Source of the DNA: Phycisphaeraceae bacterium
GTDB taxonomy: Bacteria; Planctomycetota; Phycisphaerae; Phycisphaerales; UBA1924
Assembly (NCBI GenBank): GCA_009827205.1
Contig: WUAK01000060.1
Location: 1-12,000, forward strand
Direction of reading: 5' to 3'
DNA length: 12,000 nucleotides
Position numbers and translations under genes: made by a program. The notes below the pieces were generated by a model. The model had not been told where the DNA came from, ran no database searches, and saw only the letters and a list, made by a program, of their open reading frames with translations. Below, in pieces: positions 1-6,628 of this stretch (positions are counted from its first letter, which is position 1; each line of letters begins with the position of its first letter).

Positions 1-887
1 CAGCGGAACTCGTCTACAACGACGGCAACGGTGCTGTCACTATCCCGCTCACGCACAACGGTGGCGAAAGCTACTCGGCCTCACTGCCGGGCGGCGATTG
101 CTTCAGCGCTATCGACTTCTCCTTCGGTGTCGATGACACGAACGGCGAAAGCTACTCCAACCCCAATGGCGGGTCCTTCGCCGCAACCATCGCCACCGGC
201 ACGAGCGATATCGTCGATCTCGATATGAACTCCGATCCGGGTTGGACCACGTCCGCCTCTGCTGGCACGACCACCGGGTTCTGGCAGCGCGTCGTTCCGG
301 GCGACTACAACCGCGGCGACCCCTCCGCTGACTCCGATGGCTCGGGCCTGTGCTGGGTCACTGACAACGCAGCCAACGCAGACATCGACGGCGGCATCGT
401 GACGCTCACCACCGCAACGTACGACCTCTCGAGCTCGCCCGATGCTGTGCTCTCTTACGACCTGCACCACGACGTGACCGACACCGCGGGCAACGACCTC
501 TTCAGAGCTGAGATCTCCAATAACGGAGGCGCAACATGGGTCATCCTCGAAGATGTCCCGCAATCCACTGGCGGCTGGCAGTCACGCTCATTCAACGTGT
601 CTGACTTCGTCACCCCGACGAGCCAGGTCGTCGTCCGTTTCAACTCACAGGACCTCGGCACCGCGACCATCGCAGAAACCGCGATCGACGCCTTCGTGAT
701 CCGCACCATCCTCTGCGACGACTGCCTCGCGGACGTCAACGGTGACGGCTCCGTCACACCCACGGACTTCACCGCGTGGGTCAACGCATTCAACAACAAC
801 CTGCCAGAGTGTGATCAGAACGGCGACGGGGCCTGCACCCCGACCGACTTCACCGCTTGGGTGAACAACTTCAACGCCGGCTGCTGA
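1..887 (+). CDS. Secreted GC-type dockerin protein, C-terminal part (5' end outside window)
   Basis: The reading frame is open from the left edge (first full codon at base 3) to TGA at 885-887, so the start and any catalytic or propeller domain lie outside. What remains is a beta-rich extracellular tail. First comes a short Ig-like stretch (about bases 30-225), then a lectin/MAM-like module of about 160 residues (bases 225-705) with the run RGDPSADSDGSG and a TDN...DIDGG motif. Last is a dockerin-like domain (about 715-884) with two F-hand calcium loops, DVNGDGSVTPTDFTAW and DQNGDGACTPTDFTAW, ending in Gly-Cys. The same tail recurs in the gene at 1136. The protein is presumably exported, with the dockerin acting as a C-terminal anchoring or sorting domain. 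That role is inferred from the family name, and the enzymatic function cannot be told. The ATG at 225 is internal, because the homology continues upstream of it. Confidence 0.88.
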   Translation, partial: AELVYNDGNGAVTIPLTHNGGESYSASLPGGDCFSAIDFSFGVDDTNGESYSNPNGGSFAATIATGTSDIVDLDMNSDPGWTTSASAGTTTGFWQRVVPGDYNRGDPSADSDGSGLCWVTDNAANADIDGGIVTLTTATYDLSSSPDAVLSYDLHHDVTDTAGNDLFRAEISNNGGATWVILEDVPQSTGGWQSRSFNVSDFVTPTSQVVVRFNSQDLGTATIAETAIDAFVIRTILCDDCLADVNGDGSVTPTDFTAWVNAFNNNLPECDQNGDGACTPTDFTAWVNNFNAGC

Positions 888-918
888 GCCTCTTCATACA
901 TACCCGTACATCCACGGC

Positions 919-956
919 AGGGCCCCGCTGTTTGAAGCAGCGGGGCCCTTTGTTTG
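919..956 (+). terminator. Rho-independent terminator after the first dockerin gene
   Basis: A perfect 11-bp GC-rich stem (920-930 with 938-948, GGGCCCCGCTG/CAGCGGGGCCC), extended by an A-T pair at 919/949, encloses a 7-base loop. It is followed by the T-rich run TTTGTTTG. It lies 32 bases after the TGA and separates the first gene from the next transcription unit. Confidence 0.85.
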
Positions 957-963
957 TATGGTG

Positions 964-992
964 TTCACATAACCCGTGTAGGACCGGATAAC
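964..992 (+). promoter_or_regulatory. Candidate sigma-70-type promoter for the choice-of-anchor-B gene
   Basis: TTCACA at 964-969 matches five of six bases of the -35 consensus. GATAAC at 987-992 matches four of six of the -10 consensus. The spacer is 17 bases. It sits just after the terminator and would start a transcript near 999, giving a 5' leader of about 137 bases. This is a consensus match only, and planctomycete promoters are poorly characterised. Confidence 0.4.
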
Positions 993-1050
993 CGCATCTG
1001 AATCCATAGTTTCCGCAACATCACGCCCGGATATCCCGTATCTTGAGTGA

Positions 1051-1102
1051 AAGACCACGGGTATTCGTGTGCGAACTGGCACTCGGCGGGGGCCGTGGTC
1101 TT
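1051..1102 (+). promoter_or_regulatory. 10-bp inverted repeat in the 5' leader
   Basis: AAGACCACGG (1051-1060) and CCGTGGTCTT (1093-1102) are perfect inverted copies separated by 32 bases. They end 18 bases before the Shine-Dalgarno sequence. There is no T-run, so this is not an ordinary terminator. It could be a leader hairpin or a binding site for a dimeric regulator. Confidence 0.4.
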
Positions 1103-1120
1103 ATAGAAGAGAAGATAAGA

Positions 1121-1127
1121 AGGGGAG
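1121..1127 (+). promoter_or_regulatory. Ribosome binding site that fixes the propeller gene start
   Basis: AGGGGAG sits 8 bases before ATG 1136. It decides between this start and the earlier in-frame TTG at 1043, which would put 31 extra residues ahead of a normal signal peptide. Confidence 0.7.
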
Positions 1128-1135
1128 CAGAAGTG

Positions 1136-3418
1136 ATGTCTATCCGTGTCTCTGGTGGAGTTCTTGCGGGCTCACTCGGCCTTGTTCTCGCCGCCGGCTC
1201 CGCTCATGCTGCCGTCGATAAGAACTACAAGAAGTCCCACCCGGGTGGTGAAGAAGAACGCCTGCTCGGCAAGGGCGATTCGATGGACGCCCGGTTTGGC
1301 AACTTCCCCGCCAACAACATCTCCTTCCTCGGCCAGGTCACGATCAACCAACTGGATCCCGGATCTGCGGATGCCAACGACTGCTGGGGCTATGTCACAC
1401 AGCAGGGCAAAGAAATCGCGATCATCGGACTCCAGTCGGCGACCGGCTTTGTTGACATCACTGATCCCGTGAACCCCCAGGTCATCGGCGTCTTCTCCAG
1501 CCCGACTAGCCTCTGGCGTGATATCAAGGTCATCGGCGATATCGCTTACGTCGTGACCGAGGGCGGCGGACATATTCAGATGTTCAACCTCGCCAACGCT
1601 GACAACGGCACCATCGGCAACCTCGGATTCGCGCAGAACTTCGGTGGCGCAAGCTCTACACACAACATCGTTGCAAACGAAGAGTCGGGTTACATCTACC
1701 GTGTGGGTGGCAGCAGCGATCTCGGGCTCCGCGCGTACGGCGTCGGTGTAAACGGTGCACCGGGCTCGGCAACCAGCCCGTCGCAGCAGGCCGTGCAGGA
1801 TGACCTCTACGTCCACGACGCGCAGGTTGTGACGTATGACTCAGGGCCTTACGCGGGTCGTGAGATCGCGTTCCTCTGCTCGGGTTTCGGCAACGGCAGC
1901 TCTGACACCAGGCTCCGAATCTACGACGTTACAAACAAGAACAACATGTTCGAGCTCGACAACGTCATCTATCCCAACCGTGCATACTGCCATCAGGGCT
2001 GGCTCAGCGAGGACCGAAAGTACTTCTACGTAAACGACGAACTCGACGAAGGCGACAGCGTTAACACGACCACCATGCACATCTTCAACGTCGAAGATCC
2101 AGCAAACGCCTTCTACGTCGGACCTTGGTCGAACGGCAACAACGCGCGCGACCACAACCTCTATGTCAAGGGCAACTACATATACGCCGCCAACTACCGC
2201 TCTGGCCTGCGTATCCACGACATCAGCGACCCCGAGAACCCGGTCGAGGTCGCTTGGATCGACACTTACCCCGCCGACGACGGCAAGGGGTACGACGGTG
2301 CCTGGTCCAATTACCCATTCTTCCCCTCGGGCAACATCATCATCTCTGACATCCAGCAGGGACTCGTCATCGTCAGGCCTAACCTCGACCTGCTCAGCTT
2401 CACACTCGACACGGGCCTCAACGACATCGTTGACCCCGCCGGCGGTGAGATCGTCATTGTGACGATCGATGAAGAGAACGTCACGCTCGACGAAAGCACG
2501 CCGACACTCAACATCCGTGACGAATCTGGAACTGTCACACCCGTCCCGGGCACAGCGACCGGCCTCCCTGGCCAGTTCCGCTTCGACACACCTTCGCTGC
2601 CTTGTCTTGAGAATCTCGACTGGTGGATTTCCGCCGACACAACAGGCGGCGAGACATTCACGCTCCCGGCGCTTGCTCCGTCGAGCAGCTTCTCGGCTGT
2701 CGTTGCAACCAATCTCACAACCGTGTTCGAGGACGACTCCGAAACTGATCTCGGGTACGCCGTCTCAGGGAACGCAAGCGACGGCCAGTGGACGCGCGGC
2801 GTGCCCGTCAACTCGGGACGGGGCGACCCGGCTACCGACGCCGACGGATCGGGTCGCGCTTGGCTCACCGACAATGAAGCCGGCAACTCCGACGTCGACG
2901 GCGGAGCAACCATACTCACTGGCCCCGTTTTCGACGCCTCGGCGGGCGGCACGCTCAGCTACAGCTACTGGCTGAACGACATTCCGACCGGTGAGATCGG
3001 CCCGGAGGATTTCCTCCGAGTTGAGTACGCGACCAACGCCGCGGGCAACAACTGGGCCACGCTCCGAAACCACACCGAAACTCTCAACCAGTGGCGAGAG
3101 GTCAGTGTGATCGTCGGCGACGCGGGCGAGATCCCCGCGACCAGCACTCTCAGGCTCCGCTTTACCGCGAACGAATCGTCGCCTGGCGACGTGATGGAAG
3201 CGGGCATCGACGCGATCAGCCTGAACTCGTTCGAGTGCGAGAACCCGTGCTCCAACCTTGCAGACGTGAACGGTGATGGGTCAGTCACGCCCACAGACTT
3301 CACCGCCTGGATCAACGCGTTCAACAATAACCTGCCCGGATGCGATCAGAACGGCGACGGAGCCTGCACACCGACTGACTTCACCGCGTGGATCTCGAAC
3401 TTCAACAACGGGTGTTAG
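1136..3418 (+). CDS. Choice-of-anchor-B/LVIVD beta-propeller protein with GC-type dockerin
   Basis: This is a 760-residue exported protein. The ATG at 1136 is chosen because AGGGGAG (1121-1127) lies 8 bases upstream and a clear signal peptide follows (residues 1 to about 22, hydrophobic core GVLAGSLGLVLAAG, cleavage near SAHA). An upstream in-frame TTG at 1043 would bury this signal. Residues about 40-412 form a propeller of LVIVD-type repeats: a 'DCWGY' opening, 'GLQSATGFVDITDPVNPQVIG' split across blades, 'LRIHDISDPENPVEVAW' and a closing 'GLVIVRP'. This matches the family called choice-of-anchor B. Next come an Ig-like stretch, a lectin/MAM-like module (about 530-700; GRGDPATDADGSG, TDN, DVDGG) and a dockerin (about 705-760) with two DxNxDG calcium loops and a terminal Gly-Cys. 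The last three modules match the tail of the first gene. The propeller's ligand is unknown. It heads a likely operon with the AraC gene. Confidence 0.9.
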   Translation: MSIRVSGGVLAGSLGLVLAAGSAHAAVDKNYKKSHPGGEEERLLGKGDSMDARFGNFPANNISFLGQVTINQLDPGSADANDCWGYVTQQGKEIAIIGLQSATGFVDITDPVNPQVIGVFSSPTSLWRDIKVIGDIAYVVTEGGGHIQMFNLANADNGTIGNLGFAQNFGGASSTHNIVANEESGYIYRVGGSSDLGLRAYGVGVNGAPGSATSPSQQAVQDDLYVHDAQVVTYDSGPYAGREIAFLCSGFGNGSSDTRLRIYDVTNKNNMFELDNVIYPNRAYCHQGWLSEDRKYFYVNDELDEGDSVNTTTMHIFNVEDPANAFYVGPWSNGNNARDHNLYVKGNYIYAANYRSGLRIHDISDPENPVEVAWIDTYPADDGKGYDGAWSNYPFFPSGNIIISDIQQGLVIVRPNLDLLSFTLDTGLNDIVDPAGGEIVIVTIDEENVTLDESTPTLNIRDESGTVTPVPGTATGLPGQFRFDTPSLPCLENLDWWISADTTGGETFTLPALAPSSSFSAVVATNLTTVFEDDSETDLGYAVSGNASDGQWTRGVPVNSGRGDPATDADGSGRAWLTDNEAGNSDVDGGATILTGPVFDASAGGTLSYSYWLNDIPTGEIGPEDFLRVEYATNAAGNNWATLRNHTETLNQWREVSVIVGDAGEIPATSTLRLRFTANESSPGDVMEAGIDAISLNSFECENPCSNLADVNGDGSVTPTDFTAWINAFNNNLPGCDQNGDGACTPTDFTAWISNFNNGC

Positions 3419-3420
3419 TC

Positions 3421-3425
3421 AGGAG
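3421..3425 (+). promoter_or_regulatory. Ribosome binding site for the TTG start of the AraC gene
   Basis: AGGAG begins 3 bases after the TAG of the preceding gene and lies 6 bases before TTG 3432. This favours the TTG over the later ATG at 3462, which has no such site. The closeness suggests translational coupling with the upstream gene. Confidence 0.7.
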
Positions 3426-3431
3426 CAACAG

Positions 3432-4358
3432 TTGAGTCCGACAACCACCGACGACTGGCCGATGTATCACGTGAGCCAGTTGTCGGCTGTTGGCACCGTG
3501 GTGAACACGATCGGCAGCGATCGTTTCGATGGTGAGCAAATCACGGCTTTGCACGGGGGTATGGTCGGGCTGCCAAGGCACGCCTTCAAATACAAACGCG
3601 CGGGCGAACAGGCTGTCGTTGGTGCGCCGGGATGTTCGTTGTGGTCGAATAAGAACCAGGTGTTCGAGCGAGCGCCAATCGATCCGAGAGGCGAAGTAAC
3701 AGATTGGCTCTGGGTCCGCCCTGAGATCACAGTGCAAGCAGCCGCTCGACACAACCCCGCGGTGATCGACAGACCCGACGATCCCTTTCCGTTTGCTTAC
3801 GGCTACACATCATCCAGGACACAGCTAGAACTCCGTCTCATTATCGCGGCTGCAAAGAGTGGAATCGAAGACCAACTCGCAATCGACGAAGCCATTGTGT
3901 CACTCTTTGCACGGATGGTTGACCAGGCATTCGCAGGACGATCTCACAAGAAACCACGTAAAGAAGCGACACAGAAAACGCACCGCAACCTGGTGAATGA
4001 AGCGATAAGGCTTCTGACCACTGATCCAACGAAGAAATGGACGCTCGATGAACTCGGCAGCAAGGTGCACACTGCACCTCTCCATTTTTGCCGCGTTTTC
4101 AAACAGATCACTGGCTACTCGATCCGTGATTATCAGCTTCAAATCCGGCTTGCTTTGGCAATGGATCTCCTCGAGTGCGGAGGAGTCTCGGTATCGGATG
4201 CCGCCAGAATGGCAGGGTTCAGCAGCCAGTCGCACCTCTCAGATGCCTTCTACGAGATCACACAGCTCAGACCCAGCAGAGCCAGCGCATACCTCTCGGG
4301 CAAAGCTGCCACATCTTTGCGCAGCCTAATGGACAACCAACATACAGATCACGCGTAG
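3432..4358 (+). CDS. AraC-family transcriptional regulator
   Basis: This is a 308-residue protein starting at TTG 3432. The C-terminal part (about 185-290) has the two helix-turn-helix motifs of the AraC/XylS family. The first is near 203-223 (TLDELGSKVHTAPLHFCRVFK) and the second near 252-273 (SVSDAARMAGFSSQSHLSDAF), with 'GYSIRDYQLQIRLALAMDLL' between them. The N-terminal 170 residues are presumably the sensing domain, but I recognise no ligand family. It holds the stretch DRPDDPFPFAYGYTSS. There is no signal peptide, so it acts in the cytoplasm on DNA. It starts 13 bases after the propeller gene and ends 39 bases before the FG-GAP gene, so it may control its neighbours; that is inference. 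The open frame extends upstream to 3273, but that part overlaps the dockerin coding sequence and lacks family similarity. Confidence 0.88.
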   Translation: MSPTTTDDWPMYHVSQLSAVGTVVNTIGSDRFDGEQITALHGGMVGLPRHAFKYKRAGEQAVVGAPGCSLWSNKNQVFERAPIDPRGEVTDWLWVRPEITVQAAARHNPAVIDRPDDPFPFAYGYTSSRTQLELRLIIAAAKSGIEDQLAIDEAIVSLFARMVDQAFAGRSHKKPRKEATQKTHRNLVNEAIRLLTTDPTKKWTLDELGSKVHTAPLHFCRVFKQITGYSIRDYQLQIRLALAMDLLECGGVSVSDAARMAGFSSQSHLSDAFYEITQLRPSRASAYLSGKAATSLRSLMDNQHTDHA

Positions 4359-4361
4359 AAG

Positions 4362-4391
4362 CCTCTTGTCCAACGCACGGACCACGAGAGG
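4362..4391 (+). promoter_or_regulatory. Imperfect hairpin covering the FG-GAP gene's ribosome binding site
   Basis: CCTCT (4362-4366) can pair with AGAGG (4387-4391), and GTCC (4368-4371) with GGAC (4379-4382), around a 7-base loop. A small internal loop (T against CACG) separates the two stems. AGAGG is the Shine-Dalgarno core of the gene starting at 4398, so the fold would hide it. No downstream T-run is present. Confidence 0.3.
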
Positions 4392-4397
4392 AATCAC

Positions 4398-5912
4398 ATG
4401 TGTACCAAGCTTTGCACTCTTTCTGCAATCGTAGTGTTTGCCGGCAGCGCTCAATCGCAATTTGTAGAGCAAGGCGTTCATGTGCTCTGGACCGCCGATG
4501 CTGAAACCTTCAACGACCAGTATGCCTGGCAATGCGAAGCGATCGGAGATATTCACGGTGACGACGGTGTGAGCGAAATTGTCGTCACAGCCCCTTTCAA
4601 CAGCTTCGGCAGAGTTACAAATCGAGGGCGTGCATACGTCTACGACGGCTGCGACGGAACACTGCTCCATACACACGAGGGGCAGATTGCTCAGGGATGT
4701 CTCGGGTTCCGAGTCTTCAGTGGAGACGATTTCACCGGTGACGGCATTCCAGATTATGTGCTCACACAGGCCGGCGCACAAGGCAACACGCAGCCGGACC
4801 AAGCGGGCGCGCCTTTTCCGGGATACATCAATGTGTACTCGGGAGCAGACCACTCTCTCGTCTTGAGAATCGATGGACCAACCCCAGAGGGCAGGCTGGG
4901 AATTGCCGCATCCGTACTCGACGATCTGACCGGTGACGGAATCCCTGAAATCCTCGGCGGTGCACCACAGGCAGATTTGAACGGCACCCGAAGCGGTTCT
5001 GCGTACGTCTTCGACGGCGCATCGGGGGGCATCATCCGCACGCACTTCGGACCTGGATCAGACGCGCTCTTCGGTAATGGTGCTACAGCAATCGGAGATA
5101 TCACGGGCGACGGTCTTCGAGATTACGCGATCGGTTCGTTTGGAGAGGGCCCAAGCCGGAGAGGCAGAGTCCGTGTCTATGACTCATCGACCGGTGCGGA
5201 GCTGTACACCATCAATCCGCTCGATTACCCCGATGGTCAGAACGCTGTCGATTTTAGTAGGTTCTTCATGTTCGATGCGGGCGACATCGATGGCGATACA
5301 CGCACTGATCTGTATGTTGCGGATTGGTTCGATAGAACCGGCGGAGCAACAGCGGGCAAGGTATGGATTTTCGATACTGGCATTCCTCAGGCTGGAAAAC
5401 CTCAACGAGTTATTCAGACTATCACAGGAACAGTGGCCCAGGAATGGCTCGGCTTTGGAAGAGGATTCCCAGATATAAACGGTGACGGCGCTGGCGATCT
5501 ACTCGTTTCTTCATACGGGCACAGAGCCTTCACCGGTGCGCTCGGTCTCTACTCAGGGCGCACCGGTGAAAGGCTTAGATACATATCAAGAGATTCAAAC
5601 GGCGAACAATTCGGTTACGACGCCTGCTCTCCCGGAGATATCAACGGTGATACGATTCCCGATATCATCGTGACAGAGGCCGGAACACTACAACCGAATG
5701 ATCGTGGCCGAGTCTGGGCCATCGCAGGACAAGACCACACACCATGCCTTGCAGATGTCAACGGCGATGGCCAAGTCACGCCCACCGATTTCACCGCCTG
5801 GATCGGGGCGTTCAACGCTGGCGACCCGGCAGCAGATCAGAACCTGGATGGAATGATCACCCCTACAGACTTCACATCGTGGGTGGTCAACTTCAATAAG
5901 GGCTGCCGCTGA
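4398..5912 (+). CDS. FG-GAP seven-bladed beta-propeller protein with GC-type dockerin
   Basis: This is a 504-residue exported protein. ATG 4398 follows GAGAGGA (4386-4392) by 5 bases and opens a signal peptide (residues 1 to about 20, core LSAIVVFAGSAQSQ). Seven FG-GAP/integrin-alpha-like calcium loops recur about every 60 residues: GDIHGDDGVSEIVV (near 49), DDFTGDGIPDYVL (110), DDLTGDGIPEIL (175), GDITGDGLRDYAI (233), GDIDGDTRTDLYV (295), PDINGDGAGDLLV (358) and GDINGDTIPDIIV (413). That suits one complete seven-bladed propeller. The last 55 residues are a dockerin with DVNGDGQVTPTDFTAW and DQNLDGMITPTDFTSW, ending Gly-Cys-Arg rather than Gly-Cys. It lacks the two inner cysteines found in the other two dockerins. 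No enzyme motif is seen, so adhesion or a surface-structural role is the usual inference for such proteins. It lies 39 bases after the AraC gene. Confidence 0.9.
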   Translation: MCTKLCTLSAIVVFAGSAQSQFVEQGVHVLWTADAETFNDQYAWQCEAIGDIHGDDGVSEIVVTAPFNSFGRVTNRGRAYVYDGCDGTLLHTHEGQIAQGCLGFRVFSGDDFTGDGIPDYVLTQAGAQGNTQPDQAGAPFPGYINVYSGADHSLVLRIDGPTPEGRLGIAASVLDDLTGDGIPEILGGAPQADLNGTRSGSAYVFDGASGGIIRTHFGPGSDALFGNGATAIGDITGDGLRDYAIGSFGEGPSRRGRVRVYDSSTGAELYTINPLDYPDGQNAVDFSRFFMFDAGDIDGDTRTDLYVADWFDRTGGATAGKVWIFDTGIPQAGKPQRVIQTITGTVAQEWLGFGRGFPDINGDGAGDLLVSSYGHRAFTGALGLYSGRTGERLRYISRDSNGEQFGYDACSPGDINGDTIPDIIVTEAGTLQPNDRGRVWAIAGQDHTPCLADVNGDGQVTPTDFTAWIGAFNAGDPAADQNLDGMITPTDFTSWVVNFNKGCR

Positions 5913-5928
5913 AACACTGTCCACACAC

Positions 5929-5952
5929 CGCCCGATCGAATACCATCGGGCG
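5929..5952 (+). promoter_or_regulatory. Hairpin at the recR start codon
   Basis: CGCCCGAT (5929-5936) and ATCGGGCG (5945-5952) form a perfect 8-bp stem with an 8-base loop. The last base of the stem is the G of the recR GTG. There is no T-run after it, so it is a poor terminator. If transcribed from upstream it would press on the recR start. Confidence 0.45.
5941..5946 (+). promoter_or_regulatory. Candidate -10 element for a leaderless recR transcript
   Basis: TACCAT fits the TAnnnT -10 pattern and lies 5 bases before GTG 5952, so transcription could begin at or next to the start codon. No Shine-Dalgarno sequence precedes the GTG, and the only plausible -35 at 17-base spacing is weak (TGTCCA, 5918-5923). 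Confidence 0.25.
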
Positions 5953-6617
5953 TGAGCACCAAAGGACAGAACGAATCAAGCCCGAAACGATCACTCTCGT
6001 ACCCGGCGCCCGTCGAGCGGCTGCTCACCGAGCTGACCCGCCTGCCGGGTATCGGAAGAAGATCCGCCGAACGGCTCGCGTTTCACGTCCTCCGGGGCGA
6101 CAAGCAGGCCGCCGAGAAGCTTGCCCACGCGATCACCGACGTGAAGTCCGCGATCGGCCACTGCTCGATCTGCTCGAACCTCACCGAGCACGACCCCTGC
6201 CCGATCTGTGAGTCCGAGAAACGCGACCGGTCAAAGATCCTCGTCGTCGAGCAGCCCCGTGACCTCATCGCAATCGAGCAGACCGCGATGTACCAGGGGC
6301 TCTACCACGTCCTGCTCGGGCGCATCAGCCCGCTCGATGGCATCGGCCCAGAACACATCACCGCGCGCGATCTCTTGCAACGCATCGACAATCCCAAAAG
6401 AAACGCCGGCGGTGTGCCGATCCAGGAGGTCATCCTGGGGATGAACCCAACAGTCGAGGGTGACGGCACAGCGCTCTACCTCACAAGCCAGCTCGAGTCG
6501 CGCAATGTCCGCATCACCAGGCTCGCAAGAGGGCTCCCCTCGGGCTGGTCGATGGAGCTGGCCAGCAAGGCGATCCTCGCCGACGCGATCGAGGGACGAC
6601 AGCAGGTCAGGGAGTAG
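5952..6617 (+). CDS. recR: Recombination mediator protein RecR
   Basis: This 221-residue protein is slightly longer than the usual 200 or so because of an N-terminal tail of about 16 residues before 'YPAPVERLL'. It shows all RecR parts in order: a helix-hairpin-helix (about 22-50, LPGIGRRSAERLAFHVL), a four-cysteine zinc finger (C71, C74, C83, C86), a Toprim domain (about 95-175, KILVVEQPRDLIAIE, then DGIGPEH) and the C-terminal ITRLARGLPSG...AIEGR element (188-216). RecR works with RecO (and RecF) to load RecA on single-stranded DNA at gaps. The start is GTG; a stop codon in the same frame lies 39 bases upstream and no other canonical start lies between. It lies 11 bases before rpoN and follows an unrelated exported-protein gene. 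Confidence 0.96.
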   Translation: MSTKGQNESSPKRSLSYPAPVERLLTELTRLPGIGRRSAERLAFHVLRGDKQAAEKLAHAITDVKSAIGHCSICSNLTEHDPCPICESEKRDRSKILVVEQPRDLIAIEQTAMYQGLYHVLLGRISPLDGIGPEHITARDLLQRIDNPKRNAGGVPIQEVILGMNPTVEGDGTALYLTSQLESRNVRITRLARGLPSGWSMELASKAILADAIEGRQQVRE

Positions 6618-6628
6618 ACTGCACGCAG

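Noticed and set aside
225..227. ATG as the true start of the first gene
   Set aside because: The same frame is open to the left edge and codes for Ig-like sequence resembling the other dockerin gene; no signal peptide follows the ATG.
1077..1097. Sigma-54 promoter (TGGCAC at 1077-1082)
   Set aside because: The GC of the -12 element is not at the required spacing from the GG.
3273..3431. Upstream extension of the AraC gene
   Set aside because: It would overlap the dockerin coding region by almost 150 bases. It has no family similarity, and a good AGGAG site supports TTG 3432.
4326..5045. Open frame of 239 codons on the - strand opposite the FG-GAP gene
   Set aside because: No recognisable motif, and it lies wholly against a well-supported propeller gene with repeated calcium loops.
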